The notes beneath the pieces are model-generated. The model had not been told where the DNA came from. It made no database searches and saw only the letters and a list, made by a program, of their open reading frames with translations. Below are positions 1 through 9,284 of a stretch of 64,000 bases of DNA, piece after piece (position 1 is the stretch's first letter; each line of letters opens with the position of its first letter). Origin of the DNA: Paenibacillus ginsengarvi (lineage in GTDB: Bacteria > Bacillota > Bacilli > Paenibacillales > NBRC-103111). The stretch spans positions 62,001-126,000 of the forward strand of contig NZ_RBAH01000024.1 of assembly GCF_003626695.1 (NCBI RefSeq). Reading direction: 5' to 3'. The position numbers were made by a program, and so were the translations under genes.

Positions 1-308
1 TTGTGTCTTCGGAAAAAGCGATACAGCAAAATAGAAATGCCGACACCTGATATTATGCAGCCGAATGTTGCGATTATGGCACCGGGAATCCCTGCAATCT
101 GTAAGCCAATAAAAGTAGAGGCGTTTACCGCTAACGGGCCGGGCGTCATTTGCGAAATGGTAATGATATCGGTAAAAATCCGTTGCGATACCCAAGCGTA
201 TTTTTCAACTGCCAACTCCTGAATGAGCGGGATGATTGCATATCCTCCGCCGATACTGAACAAACCGATCTGAAAAAAGACAATCAGCAGACGCCATAGT
301 TCTCCCAT
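1..308 (-). CDS. Chromate transporter family protein, second subunit (partial, runs off the window)
   Basis: About 102 residues are visible and the C-terminal end lies beyond base 1. The sequence begins MGELWRLLIVFFQIGLFSIG, then GGYAIIPLIQELAV and SQMTPGPLAVNASTFIGLQI, which is the CHR domain signature (FSxGGG-Y, then PGP). The ATG overlaps the stop of the upstream gene (TAATG at 306-310), so translation is probably coupled. In this family two short single-domain CHR proteins encoded side by side are thought to form a heterodimeric membrane transporter for chromate or another anion. Substrate cannot be read from sequence. The divergent LysR gene at 978-1862 is the likely regulator. Confidence 0.85.
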   Translation of the reverse strand, partial: MGELWRLLIVFFQIGLFSIGGGYAIIPLIQELAVEKYAWVSQRIFTDIITISQMTPGPLAVNASTFIGLQIAGIPGAIIATFGCIISGVGISILLYRFFRRH

Positions 309-874
309 TATTTCTGCCGCCTTTCGTTCCACCACACTCGCACAATGCATAAAAAACAGCACACTGCGAGAATAATTGCCACATTGATTTTAAATACAAA
401 ACATGCCAAAAATGCCATCGGAATCATTAAAGTAAGAAGTAAAGAACGTTCCTTGATCATCATACTGCACATATCAACAACGAAATCAACGATAAGGGCT
501 GCCACGCCTGCCTGCATTCCTTTCAATACCGCGGAGATCAACGAATTCGATGCAAATGCAGTATAGAACATGGAGATAAACACCAGTATGACGAGCGATG
601 GAGTGACAGCGGCCATACAACTGATTACAGCCCCCATCCTCCCCGCTACCCGAAACCCTATGAGCGTTGATAAGTTGATTGCAATTGCTCCTGGTGCAGA
701 CTGTGCGATTGCAGCCATATCGACCAACTCATCTTCGCCGAATAGTTTTTTTTGGGATACAAAATACTTCCGAATCATCGGAACGACAATATATCCACCG
801 CCGAATGTAAATGTGCTTATAAACAAGTTTATGCTCAGAAGCCAGAGCCATAGTTTGGTTCTTTGGCTAACCAT
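308..874 (-). CDS. Chromate transporter family protein, first subunit
   Basis: A 188-residue hydrophobic protein with a single CHR domain. Near the N-terminus is FTFGGGYIVVPMIRKYFV, followed around residue 60 by AQSAPGAIAINLSTLIGF; these are the two conserved CHR motifs. Several membrane segments follow. At 188 residues it is a short-chain CHR protein, which normally works with a homologous partner, and the next gene is such a partner, starting inside this gene's stop codon. Chromate efflux is the family's named role, but many short-chain pairs have no tested substrate, so the substrate here is uncertain. Confidence 0.88.
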   Translation of the reverse strand: MVSQRTKLWLWLLSINLFISTFTFGGGYIVVPMIRKYFVSQKKLFGEDELVDMAAIAQSAPGAIAINLSTLIGFRVAGRMGAVISCMAAVTPSLVILVFISMFYTAFASNSLISAVLKGMQAGVAALIVDFVVDMCSMMIKERSLLLTLMIPMAFLACFVFKINVAIILAVCCFLCIVRVWWNERRQK

Positions 875-929
875 CTGATCGCCTCCTCGTCACACATTAT
901 GAAGGTTGTTGATCAATCAGTAAAATGAT

Positions 930-945
930 ATTATTTTGTGATAAT
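930..945. promoter_or_regulatory. Candidate LysR-type operator
   Basis: ATTAT-N6-ATAAT lies in the short divergent space between the chromate transporter gene and the LysR gene. It fits the T-N11-A inverted-repeat pattern used by LysR regulators and lies about 35 bp before the LysR start. The region is AT-rich, so a chance match is possible. Confidence 0.4.
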
Positions 946-977
946 GATTAGTAATATTCATGGTACGGAGGCTATTT

Positions 978-1862
978 ATGACGACACTTCGGCATTATGA
1001 AATATTGAGGGCAGTAGCAGAAACGAGGAATTTTACAAGGGCTGCGGAAAAGCTATTTATCACGCAATCGGCAGTTTCTCATGCAATACGAGAACTGGAG
1101 GCAAGGGCTGGAACGGCATTATTCGACCGTCTATCCAAAAGCGTACAGCTTACTGAAAGTGGTCGGCTATTGCTGGAGGAAGTTCTGCCGATCTTATCTT
1201 CGTGCGAAGCTTTGGATGCTCGTATCAACTGTTTGGAAAAACGAGCCCCCTTGCACATTGTTTCCAGTATTACAATTGCAGCGTTCTGGTTGCCTAACGT
1301 ATTGCAAGCCTTTCAAAAAGATTGGCCCCATATACCGATCCATGTTGATGTGGTCAGCGCAGCAAATGCGATTGAAATATTGCGGGAAGGCAAAGCCGAC
1401 ATCGCTTTGATTGAAGGTGCGGCAATACAAGGGCCTTTTATATGTACCCCATTTGATTCCTATCCATTATATATTGTGTGCGCTCCCGACTATCCCATCA
1501 AGCAGAGGGAATTGACTCTACAAGAATTTTGCTCAGAAAAACTATTGCTGCGCGAAAGGGGCAGCGCGATCCGCGATACGTTAGACAGCGTTCTTTATTT
1601 GTCAGGATATACCGCGCAACCTGCGTGGACTAGCGTAAATTCCCTGGCGCTGATAGAAGCTGCCAAGGCCGGGCTCGGCATAACGATTTTGCCGGATGTT
1701 CTTGTAAGTGAGCCGCTAACGCAGGGGAAGTTAATTTCGCTGTCTGTTCAAGACCTTATATTGAAAAATGAATTGATTGCAGTCCGCCATCGAGATAAAT
1801 ATCTGACAGCTCCGTTGAAAACCCTTCTTATGCTCATACAAAAATACTGCGTAAAAACGTAA
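978..1862 (+). CDS. LysR family transcriptional regulator
   Basis: The N-terminal winged helix-turn-helix is clear: residues 1-60 contain LRHYEILRAVAETRNFTRAA and ITQSAVSHAIRELEA, the classical LysR DNA-binding segment. The rest (about residues 85-290) is a periplasmic-binding-protein-like effector domain. I place the start at ATG 978 because GGAGG lies at 967-971, six bases before it; an upstream in-frame ATG at 960 precedes that ribosome site. This gives 294 residues, normal for the family. It is divergent from the chromate transporter pair, the usual arrangement for a LysR protein and its target. The inducer is unknown. Confidence 0.9.
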   Translation: MTTLRHYEILRAVAETRNFTRAAEKLFITQSAVSHAIRELEARAGTALFDRLSKSVQLTESGRLLLEEVLPILSSCEALDARINCLEKRAPLHIVSSITIAAFWLPNVLQAFQKDWPHIPIHVDVVSAANAIEILREGKADIALIEGAAIQGPFICTPFDSYPLYIVCAPDYPIKQRELTLQEFCSEKLLLRERGSAIRDTLDSVLYLSGYTAQPAWTSVNSLALIEAAKAGLGITILPDVLVSEPLTQGKLISLSVQDLILKNELIAVRHRDKYLTAPLKTLLMLIQKYCVKT

Positions 1863-2047
1863 GTCGGATTGGTAAACTTAATTTTCCCAGATCGCCCATC
1901 GATGACGTGCTCGTACAACCAACCGTACTCCGTCCACGAAAGCAGCAAGTCCCTGAAGGTATATTCAAAGTTCGTAATCACCGAAACACAACCCATACGT
2001 TTGCACTTGGTGACAGCGACGCTGGTACTACCCCAAGTAACATATTT

Positions 2048-2090
2048 AAGCGAGATGCCCCAACCAATACCAGGGCCATCTCGCTTTTTT
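2048..2090 (+). terminator. Rho-independent terminator after the LysR gene
   Basis: A ten-base stem, AAGCGAGATG paired with CATCTCGCTT, encloses a 19-base loop and is followed by a T tract on the plus strand. It sits about 190 bases after the LysR stop. The rest of 1863-2220 shows no gene I can support. Confidence 0.7.
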
Positions 2091-2220
2091 CGATTACCTA
2101 CATTCACTTTACAGAAAGGACATTAACTCCGACCAAGGATTGGAAACGTATATAAGGGGGGCTGCTATGAATCAGTAAATAAATCAAAATCTTGACTTTA
2201 GAACTTTGAACTGGATTCAT

Positions 2221-3072
2221 TTATGGCGATGGAAGCGAATGCATTTTTCGGTACTTCGAAGGATTCATTTTGAAATATTTCGTAAACATTCGGCTGAAAT
2301 ACAGACCGTTCTCATAACCGCACAGCCGTGCGATCCTGTCGATTGAATAATTCGTCTGCACAAGCAGCGATTTGGCCTTCTCCATCCGGATCGAGTACAA
2401 ATATTTGGAAGGCGGCATCGCGTACACCGCCTGGAACCGGCGCGTAAACTGCACCGGGTGTATCCCTATATATTCCACGATATCTTTCATTTGGACATCG
2501 CGAAATGCATGCCGCTCGATCATATTTTTCGCTTCTTTCATCAACGGATCATTAACGACGTTGCCGAATCGGGTAAGCGCTTCCGCCTCCATGCAGAAGA
2601 GCAGCCACATATCGTAGACATAATGCGCCGCCCATCTACGGCTTTCTTCACGGCTCATCCGGCTCGCCCGGAGCAAATGCCGGAAGTCGTTGAACAGCCG
2701 GTCCCGCTCGGACGTAGTGAATTTAAAGGAAAACAGCAAGCGCAATTGCTCCGACAGCTGTTCTTCGCCGCTCTTGTCCTCTCCGGCGTAATAAAACTTG
2801 ATATAGAAAAAAGAAAGCGGCGTAATCATTTCGCGGTGAAAATCGATATAAGGTGGGCAAAGGACGATGTCTCCCGCCCCGGCCTCGCCCGACAGTTCGC
2901 TGATCCCGTACCGGAAACGGCCCGCTTCGACGGCGATCATGGTCCAGCACCGCTCATGCTCGACCTGCTGCATGAATGCGGGTTTTTCTTTCCAATAGCT
3001 GTTGCTAATCAAACGAATCGGATGGATGAGCATCGCCGAATTCTCCGTTTCAAATGCTGAGCTTTCATCCAT
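2221..3072 (-). CDS. AraC family transcriptional regulator
   Basis: A 283-residue protein with an N-terminal cupin-like effector-binding half (about residues 15-160, including AGDIVLCPPYIDFHRE) and two C-terminal helix-turn-helix motifs (about residues 185-280, with IGIHPVQFTRRFQAVYAMPP and CGYENGLYFSRMFTKYFKMN). This is the AraC/XylS layout typical of sugar-utilisation control. It is the last gene of a leftward run with the beta-helix, binding-protein and FAD-oxidoreductase genes (gaps of 42-61 bases), so it probably controls that operon. The ligand is unknown. Confidence 0.9.
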   Translation of the reverse strand: MDESSAFETENSAMLIHPIRLISNSYWKEKPAFMQQVEHERCWTMIAVEAGRFRYGISELSGEAGAGDIVLCPPYIDFHREMITPLSFFYIKFYYAGEDKSGEEQLSEQLRLLFSFKFTTSERDRLFNDFRHLLRASRMSREESRRWAAHYVYDMWLLFCMEAEALTRFGNVVNDPLMKEAKNMIERHAFRDVQMKDIVEYIGIHPVQFTRRFQAVYAMPPSKYLYSIRMEKAKSLLVQTNYSIDRIARLCGYENGLYFSRMFTKYFKMNPSKYRKMHSLPSP

Positions 3073-3114
3073 GGTACACCAGTTTCGTCCTCCTATTCAA
3101 TAGCCGCAATCGGA

Positions 3115-5637
3115 TCACAGCATCTTCCAGTCGCCGGCACCCGTTCCGACCTGAACGGCGATGTAGGAAGCCGATCCGTCGGCGCTTCCTATGATCTCCC
3201 CCAAATACTGGGCGTTAAACGCGGGAGTACCGGAGAAAGACCGCCTCGGAATGACTTTCGTCGCCATTGTATCCATGTTCCTGTCCAAACAGTACACGAT
3301 CGGCGATTCGCCCGGCGTCACTCCCGAATAGGTGACACCGGACCCGCTCCATGTATTTCCGATCGACGTAAACTCGGACAATATTTTACCGCTCGAGCCG
3401 GTATTAATATTGACGCATTGCAATGTAATTCCCGAGCAGCTATTGCCGTCGATCATCAGCTTGCCGGCATCTCCTCCCGCCGAAACATCCGCATACAGCA
3501 GCCGCGATCCGTTCCGCACCGTATTGCCCCTTATGACGAGCTTGGCAAAAGATTCGGTACGGACCGCGTTCAGCGTATCGAATAATTGATTGTCTCGAAT
3601 GACGATTCCCCTGCTTCCCGAGCTTCCGCGAAACCGGACGCCCCCGTAGTTTTTGGAGGCATCTCCTGTGTTCAGGCAATAGAAACGGTTATCCGCAATC
3701 GTGACGTCTTGCACGTCGAACGCCCCCCAGGCCGGAGAAAAATTAACCATCTGCCTGGCGTCCGAGCCGGCGGTTGCCGATCGCACATCGTACACATTGT
3801 TGCCGCTAATATCGAAGTTTTGGGGATTTCTGGCCGTAGAGCCGTAGTTCCTTAGACTAATGATGCTGCTTCCCGTCGTATTGAATATTTCATTGCCGCA
3901 TATTCCGATATCCCGCAAAGATTCGCTGCTGAAATTATCGTCATTGATCGCCTCGATCGGATTATTGGCGCAGCCTTCTATGACATTACCGCGTACTAAG
4001 CACTGGCTCGTTATAATAATGCCTTTGTTGTTCAGCAACCGCTTGCTGGCGTTGTCATCGAATGCGCCGCTCCCGAACGTCTGGCCGCATGTAATCTGGT
4101 TATCGGCAACGATTGAATAAAATCGTCCTTGCATCGAGATCCAAGGGCCCCCGATCTGATCGATGCCGTTAGCCGAGAAGCCGCCGACGCGTATTCCGTC
4201 AGGAAGCATGCCACCAGGCTGCACAGCTTGCGTCATAATATCGTTGCCGATTATCGCAAACTTCCCGAAATCGCCCCATATGGCGGTCGGGGAATAGCTG
4301 CCGCTTCGGCGCTTATTGCCCGTGTTGCGAATGACATTATCCGTAACGAGGCATTGTTCGCAGGCGCGGACGAAGATGCCGATCACCCCGGCTTGTTCGC
4401 ACGTATTGCCGCGAACGACGATTTGCTTGTTCCGTTCGGACTCGTTAATAGCGATAACGGGTATCTGTTCCGTTGCAGCTGTGTAGTCCCGCGGCCATTC
4501 GCGGATCTGCAGCTGCGCCCTGTCCCCTTCGTACCTGTCGGACGTATAGATGTCGCTCCATCCGTCCCGCCAGCTCGTATTCCCCTCGAACAGAAGCGAG
4601 GTGAACCCGGCGCCACCGAAACCGTTAATCGTATTATTAGCGGTATAATTGTTTCGTATGGTCACATTTCCGAACTGGATGAACATAGCACCACTAAGGT
4701 AAGCGTTCTCGAAAGAGCAATGTTCGACTATTACGGTCCGGGTCCGGTAGGCGCCTCCAGACGGACATACTTCGAGTATGCCGTTGGTTCTTCTCGGAAC
4801 TGTACCTCTGCCGAAGTTATTTTTTGTCGCCGGATACGTTTGGCCGTCCCGGTTGCCGTCAAAGGCGACGCCACGAATGCTGAACCGTTTTCCTCCCTGC
4901 ACTCGGAGGATCGCCTTATGAGTGCCGTAGTTCGAATCGGTATTGACGATCGAGCCTGCGGCGAGCCGGAACCGGCAATCTCCCGATATATCCAGCTCAC
5001 CCTCCTGCCCGAGATCGGCGACGCTTTCACCGCTGAAAACGTATATTCCGTATGCGGTCAGCACGGATAGAGGGTACGTGAGAGCGGCTTGCATGGCGGC
5101 CGTATTACCAGTCGCATATGCATCGTGCTGCTCCCGCAATCCGACCGATGCCAGATCGACTGCGCCTCCGCCGCTCAATACGGCCACATTGCCGTTCGCT
5201 AGGAGATGATCGATATAGGAATTCCCGTTGAGCGCCCCTTCCGGACCGAGCGTATTCCCCCGCAGTGCATCGTAGTCGGAACGGGTGACGATCCGATACA
5301 TCGCCCCGCCCCTGGGAGAATCCGTCACCGCGTTAGCGATCGCGTAATAAGACGTGGTCCGCACGCTGATACCGGCTTGCAGGGAAGCCATTTTCATGCT
5401 TTCGACCGATTCGAAAAGCATTCCGCTCGCCGAGCGGTTCCAATCGCCCGTATTCCCGTAGGTAGCTGCGGTGACCGTAGCGTTGCTCGGAACGAATGGG
5501 ACGGCTACAGCCATTCCAGCCGCGAGCACCGCACCCGAACCGCCTAATGCATAGGACAAAAACGTTCGACGCGACAGCGGATCCCGGCTCTCCTTACCAA
5601 CCTTCTGATCTTCATCGTTCATCGGTTGCTCGCTCAT
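3115..5637 (-). CDS. Tat-exported right-handed parallel beta-helix protein
   Basis: An 840-residue protein with a twin-arginine signal: S-R-R-T-F-L at residues 22-27, a hydrophobic stretch, then an alanine-rich cleavage region. The body is a long run of short repeats of the type xxxIxxNxIxxT (for example VTIRNNYTANNTINGF and FAIIGNDIM), the signature of pectate-lyase-like beta helices. The C-terminus (YLGEIIGSADGSASY then TGAGDWK) resembles the closing segment seen in tailspike-like depolymerases. Known folds of this kind bind or cleave polysaccharides; no catalytic residue set is obvious, so lyase, hydrolase or pure binding activity cannot be chosen. It follows the binding-protein gene by 61 bases in the same operon. 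Confidence 0.8.
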   Translation of the reverse strand: MSEQPMNDEDQKVGKESRDPLSRRTFLSYALGGSGAVLAAGMAVAVPFVPSNATVTAATYGNTGDWNRSASGMLFESVESMKMASLQAGISVRTTSYYAIANAVTDSPRGGAMYRIVTRSDYDALRGNTLGPEGALNGNSYIDHLLANGNVAVLSGGGAVDLASVGLREQHDAYATGNTAAMQAALTYPLSVLTAYGIYVFSGESVADLGQEGELDISGDCRFRLAAGSIVNTDSNYGTHKAILRVQGGKRFSIRGVAFDGNRDGQTYPATKNNFGRGTVPRRTNGILEVCPSGGAYRTRTVIVEHCSFENAYLSGAMFIQFGNVTIRNNYTANNTINGFGGAGFTSLLFEGNTSWRDGWSDIYTSDRYEGDRAQLQIREWPRDYTAATEQIPVIAINESERNKQIVVRGNTCEQAGVIGIFVRACEQCLVTDNVIRNTGNKRRSGSYSPTAIWGDFGKFAIIGNDIMTQAVQPGGMLPDGIRVGGFSANGIDQIGGPWISMQGRFYSIVADNQITCGQTFGSGAFDDNASKRLLNNKGIIITSQCLVRGNVIEGCANNPIEAINDDNFSSESLRDIGICGNEIFNTTGSSIISLRNYGSTARNPQNFDISGNNVYDVRSATAGSDARQMVNFSPAWGAFDVQDVTIADNRFYCLNTGDASKNYGGVRFRGSSGSRGIVIRDNQLFDTLNAVRTESFAKLVIRGNTVRNGSRLLYADVSAGGDAGKLMIDGNSCSGITLQCVNINTGSSGKILSEFTSIGNTWSGSGVTYSGVTPGESPIVYCLDRNMDTMATKVIPRRSFSGTPAFNAQYLGEIIGSADGSASYIAVQVGTGAGDWKML

Positions 5638-5698
5638 CCGCTCTCGTTCCTCCTCGATTTTTTGTAGATCGTCTGACGATAACCCAACTTTCCTAAGC

Positions 5699-7003
5699 CT
5701 ACTTCTTCATTTCCGCTTCAATATATTTATTAATCTGCTCCTCCGCTTCGCGAAGCGCCGTGTTGATATCTTTCTTGCCCTGATATACCGGCACTACCGC
5801 GGCATTGGTAAAAATCGTCTTCGCCTGTCCGTCGTACGCCGTCGCAGGTACCGGTTTGGCAATCGCATCTTGAAAAAAGGCCGCCAAGTTTTTGCCTTCC
5901 ATCCCTTTCAAATCTTTCGCGTACTCTTTCTTGACGCTCTCCTGATTGATGATCGGAATGCGTCCTAGACGCGCCATAATCGTCTGCACCTCGTCGGACA
6001 TCAGGTAAGCGATTACCTGGAAAGCGGTATCCTTATGCGGGGTGGACGGCGGAATGACATAGAACGGCGCATTCATCTGAGAGCTAGTCGCGCTCATCCC
6101 GCTGAATTTAGGCAGCGATACGAAATCGACGTTCAGCCCGGCCGCCATCGCCTCCTGCAGATCGGTAATATAGTTCGGTCCGGTGCGCATGGCCACGGTC
6201 TGGTGTTTCAAGAAATTGGCTTTCTCGTCGCCGGCCTGAGCGTTGCCTTCGATTTTGTAGAATGAAGTCATAACGTCTAGCCAACGTTTCCAGGAGTCGG
6301 TGTTGATCGCAGCTTTGTTCGTCTTCGGATCGACGAAGCCTTGCGCCAATTGATCCTTGTACACGACGTTAAGCGCATTATATTGAAAGCCCATGTATTG
6401 GACCCCGCCGTCTTTTCTCGTAACCTTCTTGGCGACGTCCAGCATCTCTTCCCAAGTCATACCGTCCTTCGGATACGGTACCCCGAATTTATCGAAAATG
6501 TTTTTGTTGTAGAAGATCGCGTTGTTATTCAGCTCAAACGGCATCAGCAAAAATTCGCCTTTGTCGGAATAGGATTTGACCGTATCCACGGCACCGGGAA
6601 CGAGACGCCCCAGGTCGAAACGATGCTTCTGGATGAGCGGCGTCAAATCTCCAAGCAAGCGCAGCGTTTTCATATCCCCTAAACCTCCGAGCGAATAGGA
6701 GATCAGATCGGGCGTTTGTCCGCCGTTCAGCACGTCGAATATCGTTGTCCCTTTGCCGTCCTTTATCGTTTTCAGTGTAACGTGCGGGAATTTCTTATGG
6801 ACGAGCGACTCGATCGTTTCCGCCAAAACGATCGAATTACCCTGGGTAAAATAGGTAAGCGTAACCGGGGCCGGTGGAGCCCCGGAGTCGGCCTCTTTGC
6901 TTTTTTCTACGGACTTGCCGGAATCCCCACATGCCGAAGTCATGACAGCTGCGACCGTAAACACAGCGAACAAACCGTAAACCTTGCGACCCCTTTGTTT
7001 CAT
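5699..7003 (-). CDS. Extracellular solute-binding lipoprotein (family 1), orphan
   Basis: A 434-residue lipoprotein: positively charged N-terminus, hydrophobic segment, lipobox MTSAC with the lipidated cysteine near residue 26. The mature part is a sugar-type binding protein of ABC importers; NKNIFDKFGVPYPKDGMTWE is the typical hinge-region motif and INTALREAEEQINKYI the typical C-terminal helix. No permease or ATPase gene lies near it; the operon instead carries an oxidoreductase, a beta-helix protein and an AraC regulator. It is a paralogue of the proteins at 21103 and 35666. It may deliver sugar to a distant permease or act in sensing; the sequence does not decide this. Confidence 0.9.
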   Translation of the reverse strand: MKQRGRKVYGLFAVFTVAAVMTSACGDSGKSVEKSKEADSGAPPAPVTLTYFTQGNSIVLAETIESLVHKKFPHVTLKTIKDGKGTTIFDVLNGGQTPDLISYSLGGLGDMKTLRLLGDLTPLIQKHRFDLGRLVPGAVDTVKSYSDKGEFLLMPFELNNNAIFYNKNIFDKFGVPYPKDGMTWEEMLDVAKKVTRKDGGVQYMGFQYNALNVVYKDQLAQGFVDPKTNKAAINTDSWKRWLDVMTSFYKIEGNAQAGDEKANFLKHQTVAMRTGPNYITDLQEAMAAGLNVDFVSLPKFSGMSATSSQMNAPFYVIPPSTPHKDTAFQVIAYLMSDEVQTIMARLGRIPIINQESVKKEYAKDLKGMEGKNLAAFFQDAIAKPVPATAYDGQAKTIFTNAAVVPVYQGKKDINTALREAEEQINKYIEAEMKK

Positions 7004-7045
7004 ACTTGATCCATCCTCTCTTTTCTCATGTAAGGAAGCTGAAGA

Positions 7046-8314
7046 TTAACGCAGACGCACTCCTTGTTTCGCTAGCGATTGCTGTACATGACCTAACTGA
7101 AGTTGACGGGGATTGACATTGTCCTGCACGCACAGCGCCGCTGCGGTGCCCGCCGCCTGTCCGATCGCTATCGCGATCGGCTGTACCCGAATAGCCGAAT
7201 GCGCTTCATGCGTAGCCGATATCGGACGGCCGCCGATAAGCAAATTCTCGATTTTCAACGGGATTAACGAACGTAGCGGTATATCGTACCACTCGCCGGG
7301 CTTCAAGCTTTGGATGACGGTTCCGCTGCCTGTCGGATTGTGGATGTCGACAGGGTATGCACCCCGAGCAATGACATCGTCGAACTTGCATGCCGATAGA
7401 AGCTCTTCAGCGGTCAACACATGCTCTCCGATAACCCGGCGGGATTCGCGTATGCCAATCTGCGGGGCGGTCGTTTGCAGGTAAGCGTTCTCAAACCCTG
7501 CGACATCTCGTTTCAAAAAGGCTACCAATTGCTGAACTTGCCGTCTTCCTTCGATTTCAGCCTCGGTTAACTGCCACGGATCGGTAGCGTCCTTCAGAAT
7601 GACCCGGGTCGTATTGAAATGGATGACGTCGGGTTGATTCGCATAAAACCATAACACGTCTTCGCGCGGGCAGTTCACTTCCCCCCGGTCTTTCGCTTCC
7701 AGAAATAGACGCGTAATTTCATTTTTGTCCGGCATGCGCTGAATATCGACGTCGGCCATTCGGAAATTGAGCGTCATCGGCTGGCAGTTGCTGTCCACTT
7801 CCCGGCCCTTCTCGACGACCGCACCGGCCAACGCCGCCAAGTCCGCATCGCCTGTAGTGTCGACGTACATCCGCGCCTTCATTTCGACGAGTCCCTGCTT
7901 GTTGGCCAATTGAATCGATTGGATCGTCATCCCGTCCTCGTCCATCTTCACGCCCGCCAAAAACGTATGGTACAGCAAAGTAACGCCCGCTTCGAGACAT
8001 AGTTGCTCGGCGACGACTTTAAGCGCCTCCGGATCGAATGCATTTCTCGCTTTCGGATGCCCGTACATGCCAAGCTCGCTCATACCGTCGATCAGCTCCT
8101 GCAGCACGCCGAAAATGATTTGCTCCCCTCCGTTCCCCGCCCGATAGGACATCCAAGGGTTGACCATCATCGCCGTTCCTGCTCCTCCGAGGAAACCGTA
8201 ACGTTCGATCAGCAGCGTTCTGGCCCCTTCACGGGCGGAAGCGACCGCCGCAGCGATCCCGCTTGGCCCGCCCCCTGCAACGATTACATCGAAAGTGGTA
8301 AGAGTACTTCCCAT
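7046..8314 (-). CDS. FAD-dependent oxidoreductase (FAD_oxidored family)
   Basis: The N-terminal Rossmann fold is plain: FDVIVAGGGPSGIAAAVASA is followed by an acidic residue (LLIERYGFLGGAGT), the dinucleotide-binding pattern of the PF12831-type flavoproteins. The C-terminal part has GGRPISATHEAHSAIRVQPI and a closing FAD-contact segment. I start at 8314 because GGAG stands nine bases before that ATG; in-frame starts at 8323 and 8356 are less well placed. That gives 422 residues. It heads the run oxidoreductase, binding protein, beta-helix, AraC. Relatives often accompany carbohydrate-degradation genes, where they may oxidise sugars or glycosides, but the substrate here is unknown. Confidence 0.85.
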   Translation of the reverse strand: MGSTLTTFDVIVAGGGPSGIAAAVASAREGARTLLIERYGFLGGAGTAMMVNPWMSYRAGNGGEQIIFGVLQELIDGMSELGMYGHPKARNAFDPEALKVVAEQLCLEAGVTLLYHTFLAGVKMDEDGMTIQSIQLANKQGLVEMKARMYVDTTGDADLAALAGAVVEKGREVDSNCQPMTLNFRMADVDIQRMPDKNEITRLFLEAKDRGEVNCPREDVLWFYANQPDVIHFNTTRVILKDATDPWQLTEAEIEGRRQVQQLVAFLKRDVAGFENAYLQTTAPQIGIRESRRVIGEHVLTAEELLSACKFDDVIARGAYPVDIHNPTGSGTVIQSLKPGEWYDIPLRSLIPLKIENLLIGGRPISATHEAHSAIRVQPIAIAIGQAAGTAAALCVQDNVNPRQLQLGHVQQSLAKQGVRLR

Positions 8315-8356
8315 TTGTTCCATCTCCGATCTGATGAATATGCATTTATTTAACAA

Positions 8357-8781
8357 TCCCTTTACAGTATAAAGGCAACATTCCGGATAAAACGATACAG
8401 GAATTTAATGATTTATGCATTTTATTTCACAGCTCCAATGGTGTCACGCAAACACGCGATACTTGTTTCCGTATTAATAAATGCCGAATGAAAGCTGGAG
8501 CCTCTGGAGTTGCCGCTATCTTGAGAAAATAAGTTTTAATGTTCCGTGCAGGGAGGGCTTCCCAGTTCACTGCATCCTCGTTCCTACCATGCTGCTCCCC
8601 TTGCTCCTGAACATAAAAAAGCCGTCGAAATAATCGACGACTTGCTGACGATTCAACTATCGTGCTCCGAGAGAGTTCAATGGTTCATCTAAATATCATG
8701 TTGCCTGTACCAACAATGTTGAATTAATAATCCCAGTGTGTACGCGCTTTCACCACAATTTTCGTAAAACTCTCCCTTCTT
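8357..8781. other. Non-coding stretch, no gene recognised
   Basis: Upstream of the oxidoreductase operon I see only short open frames without ribosome sites. The bases nearest 8357 must hold the operon promoter, but I could not choose a convincing -35/-10 pair. Confidence 0.4.
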
Positions 8782-8943
8782 TTACAATACATTCTCAGGA
8801 AAATAATTGATAGGAAGGGTCATTAGACCGAGAGGGTCCAGCCAATCTTTGCGCGCGTACATCAAATAATCCGCCGGGTGCTTCGTTCAGGCTTGGTATC
8901 GCGTAGATGCGCCCGTCCACCGTTACTTTGAAAACTTCCAATT
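8782..8943 (-). pseudogene. Frameshifted fragment of a solute-binding lipoprotein gene
   Basis: Reading leftward, one frame gives VFKVTVDGRIYAIPSLNEAP then GGLF; after a one-base shift the next frame gives YARKDWLDPLGL and a stop at 8782. Together these match the internal segment of sugar-binding lipoproteins in which a (V)DGKxYAIP motif leads to (L)Y-x-RKDWLDKLGL. Both ends of the gene are missing and the join requires a frameshift, so this is debris and not a working gene. It differs in this motif from the three intact orphan binding proteins, so it came from another subfamily. Confidence 0.6.
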
Positions 8944-9205
8944 ACACCTCCCTGGAACTTTTAGAATCCGAGTACCCAGAGGCAAATACTTGACTCAATA
9001 AACTAATAAATTCTTATGCAACCGGTGCAACCTATCAGTGTGTTGAAATCTGAACATATCTACCGAATCATTCATGAATATCCCGCGTGCCTATCCTGCA
9101 AGTTTTTGAAGGGATATTTGATTCTCCAGTGAGGATATGAGGTTAAAGGGAGTTTCGCCGACAGCTTATGAGGCGGAGACTTCTCCAATATTTGGCTCAA
9201 CATTA

Positions 9206-9243
9206 AAACAGGCCGCTCCGGACATTTCCGAAGCGGCCTGTTT
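9206..9243 (-). terminator. Strong rho-independent terminator for the small secreted peptide gene
   Basis: Twelve-base stem AAACAGGCCGCT / AGCGGCCTGTTT with a 14-base loop; read leftward it is followed by TTTTAATG. It lies about 40 bases past the end of the gene at 9285-9479, supporting that gene as a real transcription unit. Confidence 0.75.
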
Positions 9244-9284
9244 GAACGCTTATCTCACTTTACAATTCCTCTGTCGGGTGTTTC

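Noticed and set aside
1748..2107. 119-codon leftward frame overlapping the end of the LysR gene
   Set aside because: No ribosome site, crosses the terminator hairpin and has no recognisable motif.
4129..5070. 313-codon open frame antisense to the first beta-helix gene
   Set aside because: Its translation is rich in arginine and low-complexity, has no domain, and the opposite strand encodes a clear Tat beta-helix protein.
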